From the NCBI RefSeq assembly GCF_003687725.1, contig NZ_RDOJ01000017.1, positions 1-64,000 of the forward strand: a stretch of DNA of 64,000 bases. The letters run 5' to 3'. The notes beneath the pieces were generated by a model that saw nothing but the letters and a program-made list of their open reading frames with translations, ran no database searches and was not told the DNA's origin. A program made the position numbers and the translations under genes. Origin of the DNA: Faecalibacter macacae (GTDB lineage Bacteria; Bacteroidota; Bacteroidia; Flavobacteriales; Weeksellaceae). Positions 56,619-64,000 of the stretch are shown in pieces. Each line of letters opens with the position of its first letter. The stretch's first letter is position 1.

Positions 56619-57641
56619 ATGAATGTAATTCAAAAATTTTTAGTGATTTGCTCAGGTAGCAGCACAGAAATATTAAAGAAAACTCCAACTGATGTTAACA
56701 AACATGTAGGGATTGGTGGTGTTATTCTTTTTACAGGTATTTTAGCCGCATTATCTTCTGGATATGCGCTGTATACCATTTTTGATAATATGTATGCTGC
56801 CGTTGGTTTTGGAGCATTATGGGGTTTAATGATTTTTAATTTAGACCGATATATCGTAACCTCAATGAAAAAACAAGGGAATTGGTTTCGTCAATTTTTT
56901 ATTGCATTACCACGTATTGCCGTTGCTATTTTATTAGGAATTGTCATTTCAAAACCTTTAGAATTAAAAATTTTCGAAAAAGAAATCAATAAGCAATTAA
57001 ACGTAATCGTCAACCGAAACAAAGCAGAATTACAAAAAAGCATAGATGCCAGATATGTTGATTTAGCAAAACCTGTTGATGAAGAACGAAAGAAAATTTA
57101 CGCGCAAATTGATACACTCCGTAATCAATACAATTTAGCTTCTGCCGAATTAGAAAAAGAAGTTGTTGGTACACAAACTGAAACTACAACTGGACGCGAA
57201 GGTTACGGTCCAAATGCAAAACGTAAGGCTGAATTAAAAGAGCAAAAATTTGCAGAAATGCAACAATATGCTGACCAAATGAAACCTCGTTTAGATGAAC
57301 TGAATAAAGAAATAGATAAATTAATCGCTCAAAAGGAAAAAGAATTGACAGATGCAAAACCAACAGAAGAAAACTACAATGGTTTTGCTGCTCGAATGCA
57401 GGCCTTGAACGAATTAAGTGCGAATAATCCAATTCTTGGTACAGCTGCTATTTTTATCGCTCTGGTTTTTATTTCATTAGAAACTGCTCCGGTTTTAGTC
57501 AAATTAATTGCACCAAAAGGACCTTATGATTTCTTGTTAGAAAAACACGAACATAGTTTTAAAATCTTTGCAAAAGAAAGCATCGAAATCATGGATATAA
57601 AATCAGATCGACGCATACAAAAAGAAATTAGTCAAATATAA
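56619..57641 (+). CDS. DUF4407 membrane protein with periplasmic or cytoplasmic coiled coil
   Basis: Membrane segments at about 34-52, 58-77 and 94-115 precede a long coiled coil (about 120-255; KAELQKSIDARYVDLAKPVD, then EKEVVGTQTETTTGREGYGP, then AKRKAELKEQKFAEMQQYAD). A fourth membrane segment follows at about 270-290. The start MNVIQKFLVICSGSSTEILK and the segment LWGLMIFNLDRYIVTSMKKQ match DUF4407, whose function is not established. The terminator for this gene is the hairpin at 57653, which reaches right up to the next start codon. Confidence 0.82.
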   Translation: MNVIQKFLVICSGSSTEILKKTPTDVNKHVGIGGVILFTGILAALSSGYALYTIFDNMYAAVGFGALWGLMIFNLDRYIVTSMKKQGNWFRQFFIALPRIAVAILLGIVISKPLELKIFEKEINKQLNVIVNRNKAELQKSIDARYVDLAKPVDEERKKIYAQIDTLRNQYNLASAELEKEVVGTQTETTTGREGYGPNAKRKAELKEQKFAEMQQYADQMKPRLDELNKEIDKLIAQKEKELTDAKPTEENYNGFAARMQALNELSANNPILGTAAIFIALVFISLETAPVLVKLIAPKGPYDFLLEKHEHSFKIFAKESIEIMDIKSDRRIQKEISQI

Positions 57642-57652
57642 TTGATCAAATC

Positions 57653-57695
57653 AACGTTCAAATTGTTTATCTTTAAACAACTTGAACGTTTTTTT
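57653..57695 (+). terminator. Terminator placed directly before the next start codon
   Basis: AACGTTCAA-A-TTGTTTA / TAAACAA-C-TTGAACGTT (16 bp, TCTT loop) followed by seven Ts that end at the ATG at 57696. It ends the DUF4407 transcript and leaves no room for a conventional leader or ribosome-binding site of the downstream gene. Confidence 0.85.
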
Positions 57696-58628
57696 ATGAA
57701 TAGACGAGAATTACTAAAAACCATTGGACTTTCTTCCATTGCACTTCCTTTATTAAGTGCCACATCTGAATTTACAGCCAAAGCAATTCAGTCAACTGCA
57801 CTTAACTTTAAATTTGGCGAATTAGAATTGTTTTTATTTTCTGATGGTGCAAATGTTTTAAAAGAACCTTTTCCTTTAATTGCTCCTAATAAAACGGAAA
57901 AAGATTATCTAAATGCACGCAAAGAATGTTATTTGGATCAGCCGATGGCATTTTCATTGAATATTTTATTGATAAAAAAAGATGAAAAATACATCCTATT
58001 TGACACTGGAAATGGTTTAGGAAAAAACGAAAATGTAGGAAAATTATTAGAACAAATGCAAGCTTCTAATATTCCGGCAAATTTAATAACTGATATCATT
58101 TTAACCCATGCGCATGGCGATCATATTGGGGGAATTCTTTTACCTGATGGAAATTTTGCTTTTAAAAATGCAAATTATTACATCGGTCAGAAAGAATTTG
58201 ATTTTTGGATGAAGGAAAACAACGAATCAACAAAAAACATTCTGAATAAAATTCAAACCAAATTAACTTTCATTAAACAAAGTGATATTTTATTTGATTG
58301 CATTAAAGTTGAAGAAACTATTGGACATACACCAGGACATTTAGCTTTTGAAATTACGCAAAACGGCAAAATTTTAAAACATATTGCTGATGTTGTTCAT
58401 TCGCCTATCTTGATTCGATATCCTGAATATGGAATTAAATATGACCGAGATTTCGAGACCGCTGTAACCACTCGAAAGAAAGTATTAGAAGAAGCGTATC
58501 AAAAACGACAATTGCTTGTAGCGATGCATTTACCTTGGCCAGGAATTGGATATATTGGTAAACGTGATAATAAATATGATTGGATTCCACTATCTTTTGC
58601 CTCAAATTTGAAACAAATAGAACTTTAA
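57696..58628 (+). CDS. MBL-fold hydrolase with Tat-like signal
   Basis: The start MNRRELLKTIGLSSIALPLL has a twin-arginine-like motif (N-R-R-E-L-L-K) followed by a hydrophobic stretch, so export by Tat is plausible. The metal site is LTHAHGDHIGG (His138, His140, Asp142, His143), with later histidines in ETIGHTPGHLAFE and PWPGIG. Family members include quorum-quenching lactonases and a wide range of hydrolases; substrate unknown. I prefer the ATG at 57696 over one 54 bases upstream, which would begin inside the hairpin region and precede the twin-arginine motif. Confidence 0.82.
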   Translation: MNRRELLKTIGLSSIALPLLSATSEFTAKAIQSTALNFKFGELELFLFSDGANVLKEPFPLIAPNKTEKDYLNARKECYLDQPMAFSLNILLIKKDEKYILFDTGNGLGKNENVGKLLEQMQASNIPANLITDIILTHAHGDHIGGILLPDGNFAFKNANYYIGQKEFDFWMKENNESTKNILNKIQTKLTFIKQSDILFDCIKVEETIGHTPGHLAFEITQNGKILKHIADVVHSPILIRYPEYGIKYDRDFETAVTTRKKVLEEAYQKRQLLVAMHLPWPGIGYIGKRDNKYDWIPLSFASNLKQIEL

Positions 58629-58643
58629 AATAAAAGCTTTTCG

Positions 58644-58651
58644 TAATTTTG
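58644..58651 (+). promoter_or_regulatory. -7 box of the 141-aa gene
   Basis: TAATTTTG matches TAnnTTTG exactly, 18 bases before the ATG at 58669, so the leader would be only about 10 bases. No -33 TTG is clear. Confidence 0.45.
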
Positions 58652-58668
58652 CGACAAGAAAATAGATT

Positions 58669-59094
58669 ATGTACAAAATTGAGATATACGGAGAAAGTAA
58701 AGAGGATCTTTTAATTGATTTAGAACAAATTGTTCAGCCAATTCAATCAATTGAAGGATATTCTTGGAAACTTCTTTGGATTGATGGTGAGAGTGAAACA
58801 GACGAATATTCTGTTTTCGAATTACAAGAGGTAATCGATCAACAAGATGGAATTATCGTTGACCATGATGCTTTAGTTAATTTAAGTCATAAAATGGAAA
58901 CAGTTACTGAAGCTTTAATCATCGGAGATCGTAACGAAAAAAATCTTTATGTAAATATTGAAGATGAAAATTTATACGAAAACGAAGTTGTTTTAGAATT
59001 AGTAAAAGATTCGCATTGGCAAGTTATCGCAAAAGAACAAATCATCATTGATACATTTAAAGTTGAATTTCCGAACAGTGAAATTATTGACTAA
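58669..59094 (+). CDS. Hypothetical acidic protein
   Basis: The 141-aa product is acidic and soluble, with YSWKLLWIDGESETDEYSVF, LSHKMETVTEALIIGDRNEK and DSHWQVIAKEQIIIDTFKVE as its best-ordered stretches. No signal peptide, membrane segment or known motif is seen. It has its own promoter and shares the bidirectional terminator with folP. I do not recognise it. Confidence 0.55.
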   Translation: MYKIEIYGESKEDLLIDLEQIVQPIQSIEGYSWKLLWIDGESETDEYSVFELQEVIDQQDGIIVDHDALVNLSHKMETVTEALIIGDRNEKNLYVNIEDENLYENEVVLELVKDSHWQVIAKEQIIIDTFKVEFPNSEIID

Positions 59095-59097
59095 AAA

Positions 59098-59133
59098 TAA
59101 AAACCTCGAAGTGAACTTCGAGGTTTTCTTTTT
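59098..59133. terminator. Shared terminator, hypothetical gene and folP
   Basis: AAAACCTCGAAG / CTTCGAGGTTTT (12 bp, 4-base loop) lies between convergent stops and is flanked by A and T runs. Confidence 0.88.
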
Positions 59134-59964
59134 TTAATACTTTCCTTTCAAAGCATTATATATTTGTAACGTTTCTTTCGCTTCTTTAACATCATGTACA
59201 CGTAAAATTGTTGCACCTTTTTGTAAAGCAACCATGTTCAACGCAGTTGTGCCATTTAATGCGTCTTGCGGAGTTGAACCAAACATTTTATAAATCATCG
59301 ATTTTCTCGAAATTCCGACCAATAATGGATAATCACCAAAACCTAAAACCTCCAAATTATTAAATAATTCATAATTATGTTCTAACGTTTTTGCAAAACC
59401 AAAACCAGGATCTAGAATTATATCATTCACACCCAATGCACGTAAAGCGGCTATTTTCTCTGAAAAATATTGATTAACCTCTAAAGTAACATCATCATAC
59501 GTCGGGTTATCTTGCATCGTTTGTGGCGTTCCTTTCATGTGCATTAAAATATACGGAACTTTTAAATCACCAACAGTTGATAACATATTTTCGTCCAATT
59601 CAAATCCCGAAACATCATTAATAATTGAGGCTCCAACTTTAACCGCTTCTTTCGCTACATTACCACGGAACGTATCAACAGAAATAATTAATTCAGGATA
59701 TTTTTCAATAATTTTTTCGATCACTGGCGCAGTACGATCAATTTCTTCTTGTTCAGAAACCACTTCTGCACCTGGTTTTGTTGAATATCCACCAATATCC
59801 AGAATATCAGCACCACCATTCAAATGTTTTTCAACTTTTTGAAAAATTAAATCCATCGAATGATTGCTGCCTCCATCATAAAAAGAATTTGGAGTTGTAT
59901 TCAGAATTCCCATAATTTTAGGTTCTGATAAATCGATTAATCGACCATTACAATTAATTGTCAT
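59134..59964 (-). CDS. folP: Dihydropteroate synthase
   Basis: Joins p-aminobenzoate to dihydropterin pyrophosphate in folate synthesis; sulfonamides act here. Motifs: IMGILNTTPNSFYDGGSNHS (about 17-36), ILDIGGYSTKPGAE, VDTFRGNVAKEAVKVGASII, NDVSGF, LILMHMKGTPQTMQ-like (YILMHMKGTPQTMQDN), ILDPGFGFAKTLEHN and GISRKSMI. 276 aa is the normal length. Monocistronic, ending in the shared hairpin. Confidence 0.96.
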   Translation of the reverse strand: MTINCNGRLIDLSEPKIMGILNTTPNSFYDGGSNHSMDLIFQKVEKHLNGGADILDIGGYSTKPGAEVVSEQEEIDRTAPVIEKIIEKYPELIISVDTFRGNVAKEAVKVGASIINDVSGFELDENMLSTVGDLKVPYILMHMKGTPQTMQDNPTYDDVTLEVNQYFSEKIAALRALGVNDIILDPGFGFAKTLEHNYELFNNLEVLGFGDYPLLVGISRKSMIYKMFGSTPQDALNGTTALNMVALQKGATILRVHDVKEAKETLQIYNALKGKY

Positions 59965-60023
59965 ATCTTAGAAGTTGTATTCTTTAACGAATTCTATTTA
60001 TTTTTGAATTCTATTACGAAATT

Positions 60024-60566
60024 ATGAAAAATACGTCAAAACAATTCAATGAAATAATTGCCCAATGTAGGGATTTATATACTAAAAAATTACAAGATTA
60101 CGGAGCAGCTTGGCGTGTATTGCGTTTACCGTCTTTAACAGATCAAATCTTTATTAAAGCGAGTCGCATTAGAACTTTGCAAGAATCTACTGAACGAATG
60201 GTAGATGAAGGTGAAGAAAGCGAGTTTATCGGAATTATTAATTATGCGATTATGGCTTTGGTTCAATTGGAATTGGGTTATGCAGATCAACCTGATTTAT
60301 CACCAGAACAAGCGTCTGAATTTTATGATAAATATGCTACGATGGCGCACGACCTTATGATGAAAAAGAATCATGATTACGGTGAGGCTTGGCGCGATAT
60401 GCGTGTAAGTTCTATTACAGATTTGATTTATCAAAAAGTATTACGCACAAAAAGTATCGAAGATAATAAAGGAGAAACAATCGTATCTGAAGGTTTAGAT
60501 GCTAATTATTTAGATATGATCAACTATTCAATTTTCGCATTAATATTAATTAACGAACAAAAATAA
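60024..60566 (+). CDS. DUF1599 protein with internal duplication
   Basis: Two similar halves are visible. Residues 1-90 have CRDLYTKKLQDYGAAWRVLR followed by SLTDQIFIKASRIRTLQE; residues 95-180 have AHDLMMKKNHDYGEAWRDMR followed by SSITDLIYQKVLRTKSIED. Each has K-x-x-D-Y-G-x-A-W-R-x-x-R, the DUF1599 core; related to MazG-like all-alpha nucleotide hydrolases by motif pattern, which is only a possibility. Cytoplasmic. The next gene begins 3 bases after its stop, in a run of plus-strand genes up to tpiA. Confidence 0.8.
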   Translation: MKNTSKQFNEIIAQCRDLYTKKLQDYGAAWRVLRLPSLTDQIFIKASRIRTLQESTERMVDEGEESEFIGIINYAIMALVQLELGYADQPDLSPEQASEFYDKYATMAHDLMMKKNHDYGEAWRDMRVSSITDLIYQKVLRTKSIEDNKGETIVSEGLDANYLDMINYSIFALILINEQK

Positions 60567-60569
60567 TCT

Positions 60570-61688
60570 ATGAGGTATTTGGTTCATTTGTCTCGCATCA
60601 TTGTTGGTGTATTATTTATCATTTCTGGTTTTGTAAAAGTTGTAGATCCAATCGGATTAAGCTTTAAACTAGAAGAATATTTTTCGCCAGGTGTGCTTAA
60701 CATTCCATTTTTAATGGATTTGAGTTTACCATTGGCAACATTTTTTGCCGTATTCGAAATCTTTTTAGGAATTTTATTGTTGTTAGGTGTTTGGAAAAAA
60801 TTTACAATTTATTCCCTTTTATTAACAATAATATTTTTTACGTTCCTAACCTTCTATTCAGCATACTTCAATAAAGTAACGGATTGTGGATGTTTTGGTG
60901 ATGCCTTAAAATTAGAACCATGGACATCATTTTACAAAGATGTTGTATTATTAGTTTTAATCTTAATTTTACTAATTGGTCAAAAATTCATTCAACCACT
61001 ATTTATCAAGCCTCTTAATATAGGTCTTGTAACATTAGGAACAATTGGATCTTTAATTTTAGCTTATATTGGAATTAATCATTTACCTGTAATCGATTTC
61101 AGAGCTTATGCTGTTGGAAAAGATCTGGTACATGGGATGAAATCTGCTGAAGAATTAGGTTTAAAACCGACAACGTATAAAACATTATTTACGTTAAAAA
61201 ATAAGTTAGATGGATCTGAAATTATAGTTGATGATAAAAAATATATCAGTCAAAAATTATATCAAGATACATCCGTTTGGGAAATGTTAGTTGATAAAAC
61301 ACGTAACGAAATCGATCAGAAAGGTTACGAAGCGCCAATTCATGATTTCTATTTTGATTGCAATGGAGAAGATAAAACTTCATACTATTTACAACATCCA
61401 AAAGTTGTATTAATTGTTGTTCCTTTTGCTGAAAAAATCACAACTGAACAAACTAATAAAATCAACAGCTTAGCGAAAGAAGCAAAATCTAAAGGCTACG
61501 AATTTGTAACAGTTTCTAATAATCCTATTCAAAATTTAGAATCAGAATTATGCTTTATGGATCAAACAACCATGAAAACGATCATTCGTTCTAATCCTGG
61601 AATTGTTTTAATTTCAAATGGAATTGTTAAAGCAAAATTCCACGACAACGACTTTCCTACTGTTCAACAATTAGATCAAAAATTATAA
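60570..61688 (+). CDS. DoxX-like membrane protein, BT_3928 family
   Basis: Four membrane segments (about 5-22, 48-72, 77-95, 113-145) with RIIVGVLFIISGFVKVVDPI and the cysteine motif TDCGCFGDALKLEPW form the DoxX/MauE-like core. The C-terminal 210 residues are soluble (KTTYKTLFTLKNKLDGSEI, then VSNNPIQNLESELCF) with a thioredoxin-like look. The name BT_3928 family is from memory. It may take part in redox chemistry at the membrane, in view of the C-G-C motif. Starts 3 bases after the DUF1599 gene and ends 3 bases before the ABC permease. Confidence 0.78.
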   Translation: MRYLVHLSRIIVGVLFIISGFVKVVDPIGLSFKLEEYFSPGVLNIPFLMDLSLPLATFFAVFEIFLGILLLLGVWKKFTIYSLLLTIIFFTFLTFYSAYFNKVTDCGCFGDALKLEPWTSFYKDVVLLVLILILLIGQKFIQPLFIKPLNIGLVTLGTIGSLILAYIGINHLPVIDFRAYAVGKDLVHGMKSAEELGLKPTTYKTLFTLKNKLDGSEIIVDDKKYISQKLYQDTSVWEMLVDKTRNEIDQKGYEAPIHDFYFDCNGEDKTSYYLQHPKVVLIVVPFAEKITTEQTNKINSLAKEAKSKGYEFVTVSNNPIQNLESELCFMDQTTMKTIIRSNPGIVLISNGIVKAKFHDNDFPTVQQLDQKL

Positions 61689-61691
61689 CAG

Positions 61692-62774
61692 ATGATAAGT
61701 TATATCATCAATAAATTATTCTACGGTTTTCTGACACTTTTCGGAGTGGTAACCGTAGTTTTTCTTTTATTTACTGTACTTCCAGGAGATCCGGCACGTA
61801 TGATGTTGGATCAAAAAGAAGATCCTGAACAATTGGCTCAAATTAGAAAAAATCTAGGTTTAGATCAACCCGTTTGGAAACAATATTTGTATTATTTAAA
61901 CGATTTATCACCTATTTCTATTCATGATAATCATCCGAAAGAAGAAACATATACTTCTTTATCTTCTGGAAAATATGATTATTCAAAAATTGCAGATTTA
62001 GGCGATCAAACTTTAGTTGTTAAAAAACCTTTTCTTAGAAATTCGTTCCAAAAACAAGGAAAATCTGTCGCAACGATTATTGGCGAAACTTTACCTAATA
62101 CAATAGTTTTAGCTGTTTCTGCTATTATTATTGCTACTGTAATTGGAGTTGCTTTAGGAATAGTTTCAGCTTTAGTAAAAGACAGTTGGATTGACCGAAC
62201 ATTGTTAGTTATTACAAGTTTTGGTATGAGTATTCCATCATTCTTTTCAGCTATTATTATTGCTTATATTTTTGCATTCTTATTGCACGAATTTACTTCA
62301 TTGAACATGATTGGAAGTTTGTACGAAGTAGATGATTTAGGCGAAGGAAAACATTTAACGTTAAAAAATTTAATACTTCCTGCAATTACCTTAGGTTCTC
62401 GTCCATTGGCTGTTTTTACGCAGTTGACTCGAAATTCTTTATTAGAAGTTTTAAGTCAAGATTACATCCGTACCGCTTATGCAAAAGGTTTATCAAAGAA
62501 AACTGTAATCTTAAAACATGCTTTACGTAATGCGTTAAATCCTGTAGTAACTGCAATTTCTGGTTGGTTTGCATCCATGCTTGCAGGTGCCGTTTTTGTT
62601 GAATTTGTTTTCGGATGGAACGGATTAGGGAAAGAAATCGTAAATGCTTTAAACACTTTAGATCTACCTATTGTTATGGGAGCTGTATTAGTTATCGCAG
62701 TAATGTTTATCATCATTAATATTATTATCGATATTCTTTACGGTGTATTAGATCCAAGAGTTAGAATAAAATAA
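61692..62774 (+). CDS. ABC transporter permease, oligopeptide (DppB-like) family
   Basis: An N-terminal helix (ISYIINKLFYGFLTLFGVVT) with VLPGDPARMML and then five more membrane segments (from about 135 to 355) form a DppB/OppB-type permease. The EAA loop that contacts the ATPase is AYAKGLSKKTVILKHALRNA followed by LNPVVT. Between residues 60 and 130 is an insert not found in short DppB proteins, as in other Bacteroidota family members. It imports peptides or nickel. The partner permease and ATPases are not in the window. Starts 3 bases after the DoxX-like gene. Confidence 0.88.
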   Translation: MISYIINKLFYGFLTLFGVVTVVFLLFTVLPGDPARMMLDQKEDPEQLAQIRKNLGLDQPVWKQYLYYLNDLSPISIHDNHPKEETYTSLSSGKYDYSKIADLGDQTLVVKKPFLRNSFQKQGKSVATIIGETLPNTIVLAVSAIIIATVIGVALGIVSALVKDSWIDRTLLVITSFGMSIPSFFSAIIIAYIFAFLLHEFTSLNMIGSLYEVDDLGEGKHLTLKNLILPAITLGSRPLAVFTQLTRNSLLEVLSQDYIRTAYAKGLSKKTVILKHALRNALNPVVTAISGWFASMLAGAVFVEFVFGWNGLGKEIVNALNTLDLPIVMGAVLVIAVMFIIINIIIDILYGVLDPRVRIK

Positions 62775-62805
62775 CTAATTATAAACAAATAAAAAACATA
62801 AATAT

Positions 62806-63561
62806 ATGAGAGATAAAATTGTAGCTGGAAACTGGAAAATGAACTTGACATTTGAACAAGCATTACAATTAGCGAATGACATCAACACATGGGCTTCGGA
62901 AAACAAGCCAAATGCAAAAGTGATCATTGCTCCTACTTCTATTTATTTACAAGCAATTCAAGAAACTGTTGACGAAGAATTTGTACAAGTTGCTTCACAA
63001 GACGTTTCTAACACTGAAAAAGGTGCTTTTACAGGTGATATATCGGCTGAACAATTAGATAGTATCGGAATTAATTGCGCAATTGTTGGACATTCTGAAA
63101 GAAGAGAATATCAACAAGAAACTGATGCAGTTATTGCTCAGAAATTAGAACAACTTTTTAATAAAGATATTACGCCAATTTTATGTGTTGGTGAAAAATT
63201 AGAGGAACGCGAAGCTGATAAACATTTTGAGGTTGTAAAATCTCAAATTTTAAATGCTTTAAATCCTCAGAAAACTGAAAACTTATCAAAATTAGTTATT
63301 GCTTATGAACCAGTTTGGGCTATTGGAACAGGTGTAACAGCTTCTCCTGAGCAAGCTCAAGAAATTCATGCATTTATTCGTTCTGTTTTAAACGACGCTT
63401 ACGGAGCTGATGTTGCTGAAGGAACTTCAATTCTTTACGGTGGAAGTGTTAATGCTGCAAATGCTGAAGAGTTATTCGCACAAGCTGATATTGATGGTGG
63501 ATTAGTTGGTGGCGCTTCTTTAAAAGTTGAAGATTTTTCTAAAATTATTTCTGCTTTTTAA
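62806..63561 (+). CDS. tpiA: Triosephosphate isomerase
   Basis: Interconverts dihydroxyacetone phosphate and glyceraldehyde 3-phosphate. The barrel signature residues are Lys11 in AGNWKMN, His96 in IVGHSERREY, and Glu168 in AYEPVWAIGTG; the phosphate-binding YGGSVNAANAEELF follows. 251 aa is normal. It starts 31 bases after the permease and may be co-transcribed with it. The terminator that follows contains the promoter of the next gene. Confidence 0.97.
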   Translation: MRDKIVAGNWKMNLTFEQALQLANDINTWASENKPNAKVIIAPTSIYLQAIQETVDEEFVQVASQDVSNTEKGAFTGDISAEQLDSIGINCAIVGHSERREYQQETDAVIAQKLEQLFNKDITPILCVGEKLEEREADKHFEVVKSQILNALNPQKTENLSKLVIAYEPVWAIGTGVTASPEQAQEIHAFIRSVLNDAYGADVAEGTSILYGGSVNAANAEELFAQADIDGGLVGGASLKVEDFSKIISAF

Positions 63562-63906
63562 TAGTAAAATTTATTGATTTTAGTGTTCGGTTTTAATAAT
63601 TCTTCGACAGACTCAAAATCACTTATTCATCATCCGAATTTATTTCAGGATAACATGAAGAATTAAAACGACATATAAATCTATGACGTTTATAAATTAA
63701 ATAGCATGAAGGATTAAAATGAATTAGTGAGCGAATGCGAATCATTTAATTCATTTCCGAAATGAGATTTAATTTTAGTCAAATAGATTTAAAGTCTTGA
63801 TTTTTTTGATTCGTTTTTTCATCAAGGAAAAAATGAATACTAATCTTTTAAAAAAAATAACTTCATCCATTAATAATCTAGGATTAAGATATTTTAAACA
63901 TATTTT

Positions 63907-63967
63907 AAGCTTGTTTTAAATTCCAAGTCGTAAATTTGCACTTGGCTTTTATAACAAGCTTTTTTTA
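63907..63967 (+). terminator. Nested hairpin, terminator of tpiA, with promoter inside
   Basis: An outer stem AAGCTTGTT / AACAAGCTT and an inner stem CCAAGT / ACTTGG fold together and are followed by a T run (63960-63966). The loop of the inner stem contains the -7 box of the next gene's promoter (63931-63938). Confidence 0.6.
63911..63938 (+). promoter_or_regulatory. Promoter upstream of the last gene
   Basis: TTG (63911-63913), 17 bases, then TAAATTTG (63931-63938), an exact match to the -33/-7 form. Transcription would start near 63945, 33 bases before the ATG at 63978. Confidence 0.7.
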
Positions 63968-63977
63968 ATAAAATTGT

Positions 63978-64000
63978 ATGACAAACTATATCGAATATAA
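63978..64000 (+). CDS. Start of a CDS, possibly prmA (ribosomal protein L11 methyltransferase)
   Basis: Only the first codons are in the window: M-T-N-Y-I-E-Y. A clear promoter precedes them, so this is a real gene start. The prmA call rests on these seven residues and on the recalled tpiA-prmA order in Flavobacteriia, so it is weak. Confidence 0.35.

Larger units (their letters stand above)
63562..63977. other. Intergenic repeat mosaic after tpiA
   Basis: This stretch has several inverted repeats and no gene. They are ATCCGAATTTATTTCAGGAT (63632-63651), resembling REP elements of Bacteroidota; AAATGAATTA / TAATTCATTT separated by 20 bases (63717-63756); CTTGAT / ATCAAG around 19 bases (63796-63826); and the nested structure at 63907-63967. 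Function unknown. Confidence 0.5.

Overview
The window is low-GC DNA from a member of the Flavobacteriia (Bacteroidota). Three things point there: several very large secreted proteins with C-terminal sorting domains of the type IX secretion system (T9SS), a gliding-associated type B sorting domain, and promoters of the Bacteroidota form TTG-N17-19-TAnnTTTG. Gene content resembles Weeksellaceae/Empedobacter-like genomes, but the genus is a guess. No numbers here come from a database search; all family calls are from reading the sequence.

Layout. (1) 1-13479 is a tandem minus-strand array of T9SS surface proteins: one cut by the window edge, one 124-codon C-terminal remnant, and three full genes of 1087-1237 aa. 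They share a conserved C-terminal half and differ in the N-terminal half. (2) 13612-18054 holds a long-form GAPDH and a PKD/type B sorting-domain protein. (3) 18272-20534 is a tRNA-Ser(UGA) whose 3' end and terminator are duplicated 2.1 kb downstream. The segment between the copies carries an RHS-core/toxin-tail fragment, a small lipoprotein, a transposase remnant and integrase-site-like repeats, so it reads as a decayed integrated island. (4) 20532-35545 is mixed housekeeping: guanine deaminase, OxyR, an ABC exporter, TruA, a phosphoesterase, MnmA, an NhaC antiporter, a JmjC-like cupin, a VIT-VWA-OmpA protein, an RsmB-like methyltransferase and a thioesterase. (5) 35863-48821 has Tex, a frameshifted membrane protein, an HTTM/DCC divergent pair, an M48 protease, HisE, GcvP, a frameshifted DinB-like gene, YetF, an M28 peptidase and a fatty acid hydroxylase. 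(6) 48878-64000 is dominated by central metabolism and RNA biology: citrate synthase, enolase, GreA, HIT, Nudix, MnmD, IlvE, FolP, an ABC permease, TpiA and the first codons of the next gene.

How the parts connect. Eno, GltA, GAPDH, TpiA and GcvP are core carbon metabolism. TruA, MnmA, MnmD and the RsmB-like enzyme modify RNA; MnmA and MnmD act on the same wobble uridine. The large secreted proteins should be exported through Sec and then T9SS; the secretion machinery is not in this window. Most genes end in strong hairpin terminators, often shared by convergent neighbours.

The strongest leads are the tRNA-Ser island with its RHS tail and possible immunity lipoprotein, the tandem T9SS array with a truncated cassette, a very compact divergent truA promoter with two TTG-start genes, and three one-base homopolymer slips that break two genes (real decay, phase variation or assembly error).
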